A DNA stretch of 64,000 nt from Pontibacter sp. G13 (GCF_031851795.1 NZ_CP134696.1:5766001-5830000); one strand, 5' to 3'. Numbered from the stretch's first letter, positions 16,939 to 25,946 are shown. Notes: generated by a model from the letters alone, not told the origin. A program made the numbers and translations.

Positions 16939-16966
16939 TACCCAGCACGCCGGGATCGCCCTAAAA
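16939..16966 (-). repeat. Solo end fragment of repeat family R
   Basis: A second copy of the outer end (ACCCAGCACGCCGGGATCGCCC), 115 bp beyond the same end of copy B, abutting the terminator of the TolC-like gene. Apart from these repeats I see no gene in 15743-17037. Confidence 0.8.
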
Positions 16967-17014
16967 GCAATCATCCCATCTCAAGCGCTTCCAACGCGTG
17001 AAATGGGATGATTG
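16963..17014 (-). terminator. Terminator of the exporter operon
   Basis: A perfect 12-bp stem, CAATCATCCCAT with ATGGGATGATTG, around a 23-base loop. On the minus strand it is followed by GCTTTT. It lies 24 bases after the stop codon of the TolC-like gene. Confidence 0.8.
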
Positions 17015-17037
17015 AGTTTCTGGGGAACAAAGCTGCG

Positions 17038-18513
17038 CTATTGCTCCGCATTCATGTCCACGACCAACGGGCGGTCCTCCTCAAAATCGTAGAGGGTATT
17101 CATCCGGAGGGTAATCCACGCGGACCACCAGCTGCGAAGCGTGGCCAGATATTGTTGCTGGGCTTGGTCCTGTTCATTCTGGGCGATGAACAAATCCTGA
17201 ATGGAGACCTTGCCGATGAGATAGCGATTCTTGGTGATGTCGTAGCGCTTCTGGGCGATGGTGTCAGATTTGGCCGCGATTTCCAATTGTTTGACGAGGC
17301 GCTCAAGATCCATCACTTGGTAGTAAACTTCGTTCAGGAAATTCTGCTCGTCCAATTCATTGGAAGTGAAATTGGCCTGCTGTCTTGCCAGTGCTGCCTG
17401 AACCTGCTTCTTGCCGGCTCCCCATTGGGTGATCGGAATATTGAGTCCAATCGAGAAGGTCTCCCGATCCACAGGATTGAGATATGCCTGCTCGAAGGTC
17501 GTTCCAGTTTGGTTCAGACCAAATGATGCTTGCAGATCCGCCGAAGGGCGCGCATCAGATTGAGCAGATGCCACTGCCCGTTCATTTTGGAGTTCATTCA
17601 ACCTTTGGGCCTGGATCAATCGGGCATATTGTCGGGCGCGACTCACCGCCAAATCCGATGAAGGGATTTTGGCAGGCAAGATCTCGGGAATTTCCAGAAA
17701 GGCTGGATTGAGGTTTTGATTCCCCAAAGCGGTTCCCAACGCCGCCATTGACCGGTTGTAATCTGCCTGTGCTTGCTCCACGGAAACCTGGGCTCGCATG
17801 GTGCTCAGCTCACTTTGCAGCAGTTCATTCTCCGCAATTTTTCCCACGGAAAATCTCCCCCGAGAAATAGTCAGGATGGTATCGTTGTTGGCGAAGTTTT
17901 GCTGCGCGCGTTTGAGATTGATCTGTGCTTCCAGTAGGTCAAAAAATAGCCGTGAAGTACTCAGGGCATTCCGTTCCAATTCCCACACGTAATCCGTCTG
18001 CGAAAGGTCATATCGCGCCTTGGCCTGTCGCTGGTCCCATTTGAAATTGTTGATCTGAAACAGCGGCTGAGTCAGGAAGATGTTGACGGGATTGGAGAGA
18101 TAGGTAGATGTATTGGGACTATCTTCCCCAAACGTATTGATCAGTTGTAGGCCAGAAAACACCTGAATTCGGCCACCTGTAGCCGGAATGGCCTGTGAAA
18201 GTCTCAATCCCACATTGGAGAATGATTGGTTCTGGGAGCGGAAGGAGAGGCTACCGTCATCCTGGATGATATCCGTCAACGTCCGCGAAAATCCGGGAAT
18301 ATTCGCATTGAGGGAGATCTGAGGAAGAATCGCTGCACGAGTCGCCTGATATTCCAATTCAGAGGCTTCGGCAATACTGGCCGACACGAGGGATGCGGGT
18401 GCTTCCTTGCGAGCGATTTGGAGGCAGGTTTCCAGCGTCAATCCGTTGGTCTGGCCGATCACGGAGCCCAACCCTGCCAAAGGTATGAGGATGCTTAGGA
18501 TGGTCGATTTCAT
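17038..18513 (-). CDS. TolC-family outer membrane efflux protein
   Basis: A 491-residue outer membrane factor with a signal peptide (MKSTILSILIPLAGLGSVIGQ). It has the duplicated OEP layout: long amphipathic coiled-coil helices rich in Ala/Gln (about 170-290 and 380-470), LTLETCLQIARKEAP at the mature N-terminus and a C-terminal VSIQDLFIAQNEQDQAQQQYLATLRSWW. It forms the periplasm-spanning and outer membrane duct for export. It is third in the order adaptor, permease, TolC-like on the minus strand, 21 bases after the permease gene. Confidence 0.92.
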   Translation of the reverse strand: MKSTILSILIPLAGLGSVIGQTNGLTLETCLQIARKEAPASLVSASIAEASELEYQATRAAILPQISLNANIPGFSRTLTDIIQDDGSLSFRSQNQSFSNVGLRLSQAIPATGGRIQVFSGLQLINTFGEDSPNTSTYLSNPVNIFLTQPLFQINNFKWDQRQAKARYDLSQTDYVWELERNALSTSRLFFDLLEAQINLKRAQQNFANNDTILTISRGRFSVGKIAENELLQSELSTMRAQVSVEQAQADYNRSMAALGTALGNQNLNPAFLEIPEILPAKIPSSDLAVSRARQYARLIQAQRLNELQNERAVASAQSDARPSADLQASFGLNQTGTTFEQAYLNPVDRETFSIGLNIPITQWGAGKKQVQAALARQQANFTSNELDEQNFLNEVYYQVMDLERLVKQLEIAAKSDTIAQKRYDITKNRYLIGKVSIQDLFIAQNEQDQAQQQYLATLRSWWSAWITLRMNTLYDFEEDRPLVVDMNAEQ

Positions 18514-18534
18514 AGGGGTTGCTAGGTTGTGTGA

Positions 18535-19881
18535 TCAATTGGATCTGAGGCTGACAACAGGGTCTTGTTTGGCTGCTTTGGTGGCCGGATACATGCCGAA
18601 GATCAGTCCCACCAGTACTGCAAAAGTGAAAGAGAGCAGGATGGACATGGGCGTAATGATCGTTTCGATATCCGCAAAGGACTCGATGGCCAGACTGAAT
18701 CCAACCCCGATCAGGATGCCGACGATCCCACCCGACAGGGAGAGCACCACGGCCTCGGACATAAACTGTAGGATGATGTCGGACTTGGTGGCACCGATGG
18801 CAAGTCTCAGCCCGATTTCACGCAGACGTTCCATGACAGAGGCCAGCATGATGTTCATGATCCCGATACCGCCCACCAGCAAGGAGATGGAGGCAATGGC
18901 GGAGAGGACAAACTTGAACATATCGGTGGTTTGCTGCTTCTGCTTGAGCAATAGCTCGGGGATGATGATCTCGAAGTCCACCACTTCATTGTGGCGTCTG
19001 GCGAGCATCCGATTGACGATCTCGGCCAACACACGGATATATTCGGTACTGGATACCCGGACCACCAGTCTGTCGATTTGATGATAATTGGGAGGCGGAG
19101 CTCCCTCGGCTTCGTCATCGTCTCGTTGGGCGCGGCGGATCATCGTCTGTGTGACCAACTGGCGATTGACATACCGCATCAAAACGGTCTGGCAAGGCGT
19201 GTAGACATCCATGTCGTAGTTTCGGATGCCCAGCTGATCTCGGGATTCGCTTGAGATATTCCGAGGGCCCATGATTCCCACGACTGTGAGCCAGTGCTTG
19301 CCTACCTTGAGTTGTTTGCCCAAAGCTTCCTCAGTGGGAAAAAACCTCGATTTGATGCCGTATCCGATGATGCAGACTTGTTTGCCCAGTTCCATCTGAT
19401 CTGGCTGGAAATGGGAACCTTCTTGCACTGAAAGCCCTGGATCATGGAAATATGCATCTGAAACGCCGATGAGCTTGACACTCCGCTTGCGGCCTTTTCG
19501 AAGGGCCGAAGTTTCCAGGATGATTTCGGGGCTGACCTCCTCGACAAATGGGAGTTGGGCGATGGCCTCGACATCGGCGATGGACAATCCCGGGGTGAAT
19601 CGGTTGGCCAACAGTTCTTCCCCTTCTGCCACCTCGGCTTCTAGTTCCGATTCCTCTTGTTCGATGATAGGCTCAATGATGATATTATTGGCACCCAGAA
19701 TGGTCATCTGGGCGAGAATCTCTTGCTGGGCACCTCGACCGATAGCGAGCATGGCAATGACCGATCCCACTCCGAAGATGATTCCGAGTGAGGTCAGCAG
19801 GGACCGAACCTTGTTCTGCGTCAGGGCATCTAAGGCAATCCCAAGGTTGTAGATGAGTTTTTGATACCAGGAAATGTGCAT
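18535..19881 (-). CDS. MacB-like ABC transporter permease (FtsX family), no ATPase domain
   Basis: A 448-residue permease with one N-terminal transmembrane helix (about 27-47, SLLTSLGIIFGVGSVIAMLAIG), a large MacB-type periplasmic domain (about 50-310) and three C-terminal helices. FtsX motifs are present: MNIMLASVMERLREIGLRLAIGA and GMYPATKAAKQDPVVSLR. Proteobacterial MacB carries an ATPase domain in front; here it is absent, so a separate ATP-binding subunit is required. None is encoded next to it. It uses mechanical force through the adaptor rather than moving substrate across the inner membrane. Gene follows the adaptor by 37 bases. Confidence 0.92.
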   Translation of the reverse strand: MHISWYQKLIYNLGIALDALTQNKVRSLLTSLGIIFGVGSVIAMLAIGRGAQQEILAQMTILGANNIIIEPIIEQEESELEAEVAEGEELLANRFTPGLSIADVEAIAQLPFVEEVSPEIILETSALRKGRKRSVKLIGVSDAYFHDPGLSVQEGSHFQPDQMELGKQVCIIGYGIKSRFFPTEEALGKQLKVGKHWLTVVGIMGPRNISSESRDQLGIRNYDMDVYTPCQTVLMRYVNRQLVTQTMIRRAQRDDDEAEGAPPPNYHQIDRLVVRVSSTEYIRVLAEIVNRMLARRHNEVVDFEIIIPELLLKQKQQTTDMFKFVLSAIASISLLVGGIGIMNIMLASVMERLREIGLRLAIGATKSDIILQFMSEAVVLSLSGGIVGILIGVGFSLAIESFADIETIITPMSILLSFTFAVLVGLIFGMYPATKAAKQDPVVSLRSN

Positions 19882-19918
19882 GGTAGTGGGCTTGACGAAT
19901 GAAACAAATGCTCGGCTA

Positions 19919-21190
19919 CTATTCGTCGGAAGCCTGAACCATGGGGCTTGCGGACTGAGGCTTCAGGTATTCGAAAGCCAGTCTGGAGGTATCCGCAGGC
20001 ATGGACAGGTAGATTTTGCTATCCATATCCAGACCGGCCAAGATCTCTGCATCATTGTCGTTGATCAATCCCGTTTCAACTTCTTGCTTGATGATGCTCG
20101 CTCCTTGCTGCACGAATACAAAGCTGGTACTGTCGTGCGCATGTAGACACTCCAACGGTACATACAGGGCACTTTCTCGGTCTGCCACGAGGATCTCATT
20201 GGCTGTGGTCATGGATGGGCGAAGGGTGGAATCTACATCTAGTACAGTGATGATCACCTGAAAAACTTTGGAGTCCGAATTGGGGCGTTGTTCCCCCATA
20301 TTGGCAACCTCCTTGATGATGCCTTTGATGGATTTGTCAGGCATGGCATCCAAGGTGATGGCAACTTCCAATTCGGGTTGGATCTTGCGGATGTCGATCT
20401 CATTGACATAGGTGATGGACTCCATATTGGTCAAATCCGGCAACATGGCCACGGTCGGGTTCCACACCTGAAAGGTAGATCCAGTCTGACGCTTTCGACC
20501 ATTCCATTCCCGATAGTAGGTCAACATGCCTGCCTCAGGAGCGAGAATGGTAAACTCCTGCATCAGTTCCATGAGTTCCTTGACTTTCCTGCGTTCCTTG
20601 TTCACATCAGCCGATGCTTCTTGAACCTTGGCCGCGGATTGTGCGATGCGTTTTTCGTAATTTGAGATAGCTTGATCGAGCGTCCGTTGGGCTTTTTGGA
20701 GGGCCAGTTGAAGCTTGTTTTGCGTGGCAGGTGCTTCGAATTTTGATTGCTCGATCTCGTATTGCTGCTCCTGTAGGGAATATTTGAGGTTTACGATATT
20801 GTCCCTTGCTTCGGAGAGTGTCAAGGCGGTATCCAGCTGGACTTGGGTCAGTTGGGAGAGGGCCTTGTCCAACGCGATATTACTTTCCTGAAGCTTGGAG
20901 TTTACATCGCTTTGATCCAGTTGTGCGATGAAATCTCCGGGCTCCACGACGGTTCCTTCCGGAATGATCCGTTGGATTTTCATTTGGTAGATGTCGGCAC
21001 TTTGGGCGCCTCTAGGACCGAGGATCCGGGTGGATCGTTTGGCCTGTAATTCGCCTGTGGTGGTTACCATCACCCGAAAGGGTCCTTGTTTGGGTTGGAC
21101 CAGAATGTCCTTGGAGGAGGAGCCAGAATCTGAGCAGCCAGCTATGGCAAGTCCCGAAAGCAGCGTGAGGAAGAGGGGAAATCTATTCAT
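19919..21190 (-). CDS. MacA/HlyD-type periplasmic adaptor lipoprotein
   Basis: A 423-residue adaptor starting at 21190 (MNRFPLFLTLLSGLAIAGC). The lipobox LAIAGC gives a lipoprotein anchored at Cys18; longer upstream starts would spoil the signal peptide. Domains: lipoyl/barrel-sandwich halves (VEPGDFIAQLDQSDV near 90 and the ILAPEAGMLTYY segment), a long alpha-hairpin (about 105-225), a beta-barrel and a membrane-proximal domain. It bridges the permease and TolC-like channel. First gene of the three-gene exporter operon; divergent from the radical SAM gene. Confidence 0.9.
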   Translation of the reverse strand: MNRFPLFLTLLSGLAIAGCSDSGSSSKDILVQPKQGPFRVMVTTTGELQAKRSTRILGPRGAQSADIYQMKIQRIIPEGTVVEPGDFIAQLDQSDVNSKLQESNIALDKALSQLTQVQLDTALTLSEARDNIVNLKYSLQEQQYEIEQSKFEAPATQNKLQLALQKAQRTLDQAISNYEKRIAQSAAKVQEASADVNKERRKVKELMELMQEFTILAPEAGMLTYYREWNGRKRQTGSTFQVWNPTVAMLPDLTNMESITYVNEIDIRKIQPELEVAITLDAMPDKSIKGIIKEVANMGEQRPNSDSKVFQVIITVLDVDSTLRPSMTTANEILVADRESALYVPLECLHAHDSTSFVFVQQGASIIKQEVETGLINDNDAEILAGLDMDSKIYLSMPADTSRLAFEYLKPQSASPMVQASDE

Positions 21191-21545
21191 GGTATGATAT
21201 TTCATCAATAAGTTTTCCGCCATTTGGATATCCCTACCAAATAGCGCAGAAAGATTCGCCAAAAATCAAAAATACGGTACCCAGAAAATGCTATATCAGG
21301 AAAAAAATGATCCTGTAATAAATTGCCAACTTAAACTGGAAGTTAAGACTAATTCATGAAATATATGGTTGCATGCATTGTGAATTATCCCTAATCGTGT
21401 TTGGTTTTGGTAAATTATTGTAAACCGGAGGGGTTACACTCACAGTCCCTCAGAGCCTAATGCATGGCTTCCAATTGGTTACAGTTCCGCCAAAAGTCCA
21501 CACAAGATTCCCCTCATGTAGCCGCCCCCCTATCTGCCATTTGCC
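21191..21545. other. Divergent promoter region
   Basis: Space between the exporter operon (minus) and the radical SAM gene (plus). It contains a small inverted repeat AACTT-N7-AAGTT near 21330. No open frame with protein character. Confidence 0.45.
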
Positions 21546-21553
21546 TATCTTTG
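21546..21553 (+). promoter_or_regulatory. -7 box (TATCTTTG) of the radical SAM gene
   Basis: Exact match to the Bacteroidota consensus TAnnTTTG, 17 bases before the ATG at 21571. The same octamer precedes eno and the Fur-family gene. No convincing -33 element is seen. Confidence 0.6.
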
Positions 21554-21570
21554 CAGGGATTAGGTATCGA

Positions 21571-23766
21571 ATGAAAGACTTGTTGCTCATCACGCCTCCG
21601 TTCACGCAGCTCAATACGCCTTATCCGGCTACTGCGTACCTCAAGGGTTTCTTGAATACCCGTGGGATTTCCGCCAGTCAGATGGATTTGGGGATTGAGA
21701 CGATTTTGGCGCTTTTTTCTCCGGAGACGCTGGCCTCGGTATTTGAAATTGCCGAAGAGGACGGCAGGATCGATACGCCCAATAGCCAGCGAATTTTTGC
21801 CTTGCGAGATCGCTATGTTCGGACCATCGAGCCGGTGATCCAGTTTCTCCAAGGCCACAATCCTGCATTGGCCCGCCAAATCTGCTCGGATGCCTTTTTG
21901 CCCAGAGCAAGTCGATTTGATCAATTGGCAGATCTAGAATGGACGTTTGGGACCATGGGGATGCAAGATCGCGCCAAGCATTTGGCGACACTGTACCTGG
22001 AGGACCTTTCGGATTTCATCGTCGAATGTCTGGATGAGCATTTTGGCTTCAGCCGATATGCGGAAAGGCTCGGGCGGAGCGCCAATTCCTTCGATGAACT
22101 GTACCAGCATCTTCAAGCGCCATTCACCCTCGTTGACGAGATCTACCTTCAGCTTCTCACCGAGATGATCGAGGAGACCCAACCTCGACTCGTGTGTTTT
22201 TCGGTGCCATTTCCCGGCAATCTGTACAGTGCATTCCGATGTGCGCAATTGATCCAAGCGGAGTATCCGGAGATTGCCGTGGCGATGGGAGGTGGTTTTG
22301 CCAATACGGAACTGCGTTCGGTATCCGACCCAAGGGTCTTCGAGTTTTTCGATTTTATCACCCTGGATGATGGCGAGCGCCCGATTGAATTGCTTCACCA
22401 AGCAGTGTGCTTGCCGGAACAGGCTGAGGCCCCCACTTTCAAGCGGACGTTTCTGCTCGTGGATGGAGCGGTAGTCTATCGCAATGACGCCTCCCAGCCC
22501 GATTACAAACAGGAAGAAATTGGCACCCCCGATTATTCGGATTTGCCGCTGGATGACTACATCTCGGTGATCGAGGTTGCCAACCCCATGCATAGCCTTT
22601 GGAGTGATGGGCGATGGCTTAAACTGACGATGGCGCACGGCTGCTACTGGGGGAAATGCACCTTCTGCGATATTTCGCTCGATTACATCCGATTGTATGA
22701 ACCCATCGCCGCCAAAACGCTGGTGGATCGGATGGAGCAGATGATGGAAGCCACTGGAGAAACCGGATTCCATTTTGTAGACGAGGCGGCACCTCCTGCC
22801 TTGATGAAAGCCGTAGCCTTGGAAATTCTCCGTCGAAAGCTCGTCGTGACATGGTGGACCAATATCCGCTTTGAAAAGAATTTTACCTGGGAGTTGTGCC
22901 AATTGCTGGCCGAATCAGGCTGTATCGCCGTCTCAGGCGGATTGGAGGTCGCATCGGACAGATTGTTGGCCCTGATCGACAAGGGCGTCACAGTCGAACA
23001 AGTGGCCCGTGTCACCCGCAATTTTACGGAATCTGGCATCATGGTCCATTCCTATCTCATGTATGGATATCCGACCCAAACCGTCCAAGAGACCGTGGAT
23101 AGCCTCGAAATGGTCCGGCAGATGTTCGAGCTGGGGATTATCCAATCGGGGTTTTGGCACCAGTTTGCCTTGACTGCGCATAGTCCGGTCGGCCTGAATC
23201 CAGATGCCTATGGCGTATTGCCCAATTACCAGCCGATCACGTTTGCCAACAACGATGTGGACTTCGTGGATTCTACGGGCATTGATCACGGCCAATTTAG
23301 CTTCGGTCTGAAGAAGTCGCTCTACAATTACATGAATGGAATCGGGTTTGACTTTCCGCTTGGCGAGTGGTTTGATTTTCCGATTCCTGGGACTCAGATT
23401 GCCCCAGATGTGATTGCCCGAAGTTTGGAGGAAATCCCCTTTGTGACGCCCAAATCCACTTCTCGGATGGTTTGGTTGGGTACGCAGCCCTTGGTAGAGA
23501 CCTATGCGACGACCCCTTCGCGCAATGCTCCGCAATTCATGGAGCTGACCTTCCACACCAAGCGGGAGGCTTTTCAGATTACGGTCGATGCCGAATTGGG
23601 CGATTGGTTGACGGACATGCTGGAGCTGATGTCTCCGCAGGCCGATCGTTCCATGACCTTTGGAAAGTTCCGCAAAGCCTTTGAGGAGGAATTCGAGGAT
23701 TTCGCGCATTTCTGGCATTCTCCGGAAATCGAGCAACTCCGAGCGAATGGGTTGCTAGTGCTGTAG
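21571..23766 (+). CDS. B12-binding-type radical SAM protein
   Basis: A 731-residue protein starting at 21571 (MKDLLLITPPFTQLNTPYPATAYLKGFL), the normal opening of the cobalamin-binding domain; a longer frame from 21460 is unlikely. The N-terminal B12-type Rossmann domain has LVCFSVPFPGN and VAMGGGFANTE (about 215-245). The radical SAM cluster motif is HGCYWGKCTFC with Cys358, Cys363 and Cys366, spacing CX4CX2C rather than the usual CX3CX2C. TWWTNIRFE and GGLEVASDRLLALIDKGV fit the radical SAM barrel. The last 150 residues are of unknown function. Substrate unknown; single-gene unit. Confidence 0.85.
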   Translation: MKDLLLITPPFTQLNTPYPATAYLKGFLNTRGISASQMDLGIETILALFSPETLASVFEIAEEDGRIDTPNSQRIFALRDRYVRTIEPVIQFLQGHNPALARQICSDAFLPRASRFDQLADLEWTFGTMGMQDRAKHLATLYLEDLSDFIVECLDEHFGFSRYAERLGRSANSFDELYQHLQAPFTLVDEIYLQLLTEMIEETQPRLVCFSVPFPGNLYSAFRCAQLIQAEYPEIAVAMGGGFANTELRSVSDPRVFEFFDFITLDDGERPIELLHQAVCLPEQAEAPTFKRTFLLVDGAVVYRNDASQPDYKQEEIGTPDYSDLPLDDYISVIEVANPMHSLWSDGRWLKLTMAHGCYWGKCTFCDISLDYIRLYEPIAAKTLVDRMEQMMEATGETGFHFVDEAAPPALMKAVALEILRRKLVVTWWTNIRFEKNFTWELCQLLAESGCIAVSGGLEVASDRLLALIDKGVTVEQVARVTRNFTESGIMVHSYLMYGYPTQTVQETVDSLEMVRQMFELGIIQSGFWHQFALTAHSPVGLNPDAYGVLPNYQPITFANNDVDFVDSTGIDHGQFSFGLKKSLYNYMNGIGFDFPLGEWFDFPIPGTQIAPDVIARSLEEIPFVTPKSTSRMVWLGTQPLVETYATTPSRNAPQFMELTFHTKREAFQITVDAELGDWLTDMLELMSPQADRSMTFGKFRKAFEEEFEDFAHFWHSPEIEQLRANGLLVL

Positions 23767-23883
23767 AGGCTGCTCATCGAACACGCTCCCTATTGTCAAC
23801 TTGAGGGCGTAGAACATGAGCTTTTCTGCATGGTTACTTTGTGGCCTCGATGTCCATGGGTTGGGCTAATCTTCGATTTATAT

Positions 23884-23958
23884 TTCCATATGCACGAATT
23901 GACTTCTCGCTAGACGGGTGGTTACAGAATTTGATCTGTAAACTTATAAGTTGATTTT
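23884..23958 (+). promoter_or_regulatory. Operator/promoter block of module 1
   Basis: A conserved block of about 75 bp, repeated before each of the three modules. It holds TTACAGA-N6-TCTGTAA (23922-23941) and, overlapping by one base, the perfect palindrome AACTTATAAGTT (23941-23952). The GTG start of the toxin-like gene is six bases further on. Two adjacent palindromes over the probable -7 region suggest autorepression by the HTH partner. Confidence 0.78.
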
Positions 23959-24507
23959 GTGGAGATTCGTCGTATATTGTCTAATAGCCATCGATTATAT
24001 GCTGTCAAGTATGCTGGGTATGCATCAGACATTCTGAGTACTGTGATATCGAATTGGTTGGATTTGGCCTATCTAAAAGAATTTTTCGACTCGAATTTTC
24101 ATCAGGTTCCAAGCGGTCTGGATTTGCAGCGGTTTACCACTCAGGTATTGCAAGAACAAGCAGAATTGGTAGATTTTCTTTTCCGGCAGTCGGAAGTCGA
24201 TGACTCGCAATTAGATCGGTTCTTTGTTCCGTTGAATAATCAAGAATTCATCCTAAAGCCCATTGCGCTTCGGAAGGGAAAGGCAAGGAAGCGGAAAAGT
24301 CTCCTAAGAATTTATGCAGTGAGAATTGACGTTAATTGCTTCGTGATAACGGGAGGCGCAATCAAAGTTACTCAGGCCATGCAGGAGGCCTCACACACTC
24401 GGAAAGAATTGGCAAGACTTAGGCTCGTCGCTGACTATCTGAAGGATCACGGGGCTTATGACCTAGATTTGTTTCTCTCATTTTTAGAATTGGATGAAGA
24501 TGACTAA
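23959..24507 (+). CDS. Toxin-like protein of tandem TA module 1
   Basis: A 182-residue protein starting with GTG at 23959, a start fixed by the identical GTG context in all three modules. The C-terminal third is the conserved core: SLLRIYAVRIDVNCFVITGGAIKVT, MQEASHT-KELARL, then YLKDHGAYD. The pattern of strands followed by GGAIK and a helix recalls the RelE/HigB fold, but this is inference. I recall similar proteins upstream of XRE-type regulators in Bacteroidota, without an assigned function. The N-terminal 100 residues are variable among the three copies. Its end overlaps the antitoxin-like gene by 14 bases. Confidence 0.72.
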   Translation: MEIRRILSNSHRLYAVKYAGYASDILSTVISNWLDLAYLKEFFDSNFHQVPSGLDLQRFTTQVLQEQAELVDFLFRQSEVDDSQLDRFFVPLNNQEFILKPIALRKGKARKRKSLLRIYAVRIDVNCFVITGGAIKVTQAMQEASHTRKELARLRLVADYLKDHGAYDLDLFLSFLELDEDD

Positions 24508-24847
24508 CAAAGAAAAATTTCTCTCATTGGTCTCGGACACCCCATCTGATGTGATGGACAAAGTGAAATGGATGATCGCCAATCGTCCCTGGCTCAAACG
24601 GTCGGCGGGTATCGCCATCCATGTCATCCAAGTGTTGGACAAACGCGGCTGGACGCAAAAGGAATTTGCCGAGCGGATGGGCGTCTCCCCACAGCAAGTC
24701 AGCAAGTGGCTCAAGGGACAGGAGAATTTCCGGCTGGAGACGATCTCCAAGATGGAGGCGGTGCTGGAGGTGGAACTGATCGAAATCAAGTCCTTCAAAT
24801 CTGGGGAGTCTTCTACGTCGGAGCCAGAAGCCAACTCTGTGGATTGA
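24494..24847 (+). CDS. XRE-type HTH antitoxin-like protein, module 1
   Basis: A 117-residue protein (an ATG at 24500 is also possible). The N-terminal half, MTNKEKFLSLVSDTPSDV..WMIANRPWLKRSAGIAIHVIQVL, is helical and varies between modules. The HTH (about 52-90) is GWTQKEFAERMGVSPQQVSKWLKGQ, followed by NFRLETISKMEAVLEVELI. From RGWTQ onward it is almost identical to the other two copies. HigA-like antitoxins have this order and repress their own promoters. The gene overlaps the upstream toxin-like gene, which favours coupled synthesis. Confidence 0.8.
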   Translation: MKMTNKEKFLSLVSDTPSDVMDKVKWMIANRPWLKRSAGIAIHVIQVLDKRGWTQKEFAERMGVSPQQVSKWLKGQENFRLETISKMEAVLEVELIEIKSFKSGESSTSEPEANSVD

Positions 24848-25000
24848 TCTGCAGAATATTCGCTTGTCTGTGGTTACTCTCCGCATGATTTGTCCCTCAA
24901 CTTTCCTATTGTTCTGAATACTTTCCACATGCACGAATTGACTTCTCGCTGGACGGGTGGTTACAGAATTTTATCTGTAAACTTATAAGTTGATTTTGTG
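24644..25000 (+). repeat. Long direct repeat, copy 1 (antitoxin HTH to next promoter)
   Basis: 357 bp that realign without gaps at 25743-26099 (offset 1099). By eye fewer than ten positions differ. It spans the HTH-coding part, the stop codon, the spacer and the operator block up to the GTG of the following toxin-like gene. A shorter related block at 26813-26985 covers only the HTH-coding part. Confidence 0.88.
24925..24997 (+). promoter_or_regulatory. Operator/promoter block of module 2
   Basis: Same block as before module 1. TTACAGA-N6-TCTGTAA lies at 24961-24980 and AACTTATAAGTT at 24980-24991, followed by GTG at 24998. Confidence 0.78.
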
Positions 25001-25540
25001 GAGATAATTCCTATATTCGAGCATAGGTTGTATGCAGTCCAATGGGATGGAAATGAGCTGGATGCCTTGCGAACCCTTTTGAATCAATGGGCTGATCCAC
25101 TGTATCTTTCCCGGTTTTATCAAGAACATTCCCGCGACATGCCTCGGCAATGGAACCTTGTAGAATTTGTTGATCAGGTTGCGAGAGAACACGACGAGAT
25201 AGAAATGTTGCTCACCGGTGCTTCTGAGCTGGAAACACTGGGTTTGGAAACCTTCTTTGTTCCGTTGTTTAACGAAGAATACCAAATCAAACCCAGGGCC
25301 TTAAGGAAAGGGCGCACCGGTTTCAGAAGGAGTATTCTGAGGGTTTATGCCATTAGAATTGATACGGACTGCTATCTGATAAGTGGAGGGGCGATCAAAT
25401 TAACAAGAACGATGCAGGAGGCTCCTCACACGCTATTGGAGCTGAGAAAACTTTATCGTTTAGCAGATTACCTTAAAGATCAAGGTGTGGATACACAATA
25501 CGATTTTGCAAGCTTTTTGAGCTTCAAGAGCCTTGAATAG
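24998..25540 (+). CDS. Toxin-like protein of tandem TA module 2
   Basis: A 180-residue GTG-started paralog of the proteins at 23959 and 26097. The conserved core is SILRVYAIRIDTDCYLISGGAIKLT and MQEAPHTLLELRKL, with YLKDQGVDTQYDF after it. The N-terminal half (MEIIPIFEHRLYAVQWDGNELDALRTLLNQW) keeps only scattered identities with the others. Unlike modules 1 and 3, 52 bases separate its stop from the antitoxin-like start. Confidence 0.72.
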   Translation: MEIIPIFEHRLYAVQWDGNELDALRTLLNQWADPLYLSRFYQEHSRDMPRQWNLVEFVDQVAREHDEIEMLLTGASELETLGLETFFVPLFNEEYQIKPRALRKGRTGFRRSILRVYAIRIDTDCYLISGGAIKLTRTMQEAPHTLLELRKLYRLADYLKDQGVDTQYDFASFLSFKSLE

Positions 25541-25592
25541 AAGATGATTTGATGTCGATGGCAAAAAATTGGGCCCACAAATTCCAAGTGAA

Positions 25593-25946
25593 ATGGCAAA
25601 AACGAATAAAGAGAGATTTCTCGAACTTGTTTCAGATACTCCTTCAAATGTGATGGAGGACATCAAATGGCGCCGTGAAAACCGGCCTTGGCTCAAACGA
25701 TCAAGGGGTATCGCCATCCATGTGATTCAAGTGTTGGGCAATCGCGGCTGGACGCAAAAGGAATTTGCCGAGCGGATGGGCGTCTCCCCGCAGCAAGTCA
25801 GCAAGTGGCTCAAGGGACAGGAGAATTTCCGGCTGGAGACGATCTCCAAGATGGAGGCTGTACTGGAGGTGGAACTGATCGAAGTCAAGTCTTTCAAATC
25901 TGGGGAGTCTTCTACGTCGGAGCCAGAAGCCAACTCTGTGGATTGA
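25593..25946 (+). CDS. XRE-type HTH antitoxin-like protein, module 2
   Basis: A 117-residue protein starting at 25593 (MAKTNKERFLELVSDTPSNV), chosen by alignment with the partners; an in-frame start at 25569 would add eight residues. N-terminal half differs from module 1 at about a third of positions (DIKWRRENRPWLKRSRGIAIHV). The HTH and tail from RGWTQ to the end differ by a single residue (Ile to Val in VELIEVK). Expected to bind the same operators as the other two. Confidence 0.8.
   Translation: MAKTNKERFLELVSDTPSNVMEDIKWRRENRPWLKRSRGIAIHVIQVLGNRGWTQKEFAERMGVSPQQVSKWLKGQENFRLETISKMEAVLEVELIEVKSFKSGESSTSEPEANSVD

Noticed and set aside
15817-17001. Several frames inside the repeat zone
   Set aside because: They run through hairpins and tandem repeats in several frames and on both strands, so they are by-products of the repeats.
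21934-23736. Minus-strand frames opposite the radical SAM gene
   Set aside because: The sense frame carries a clear B12/radical SAM protein; the antisense products have no domains.
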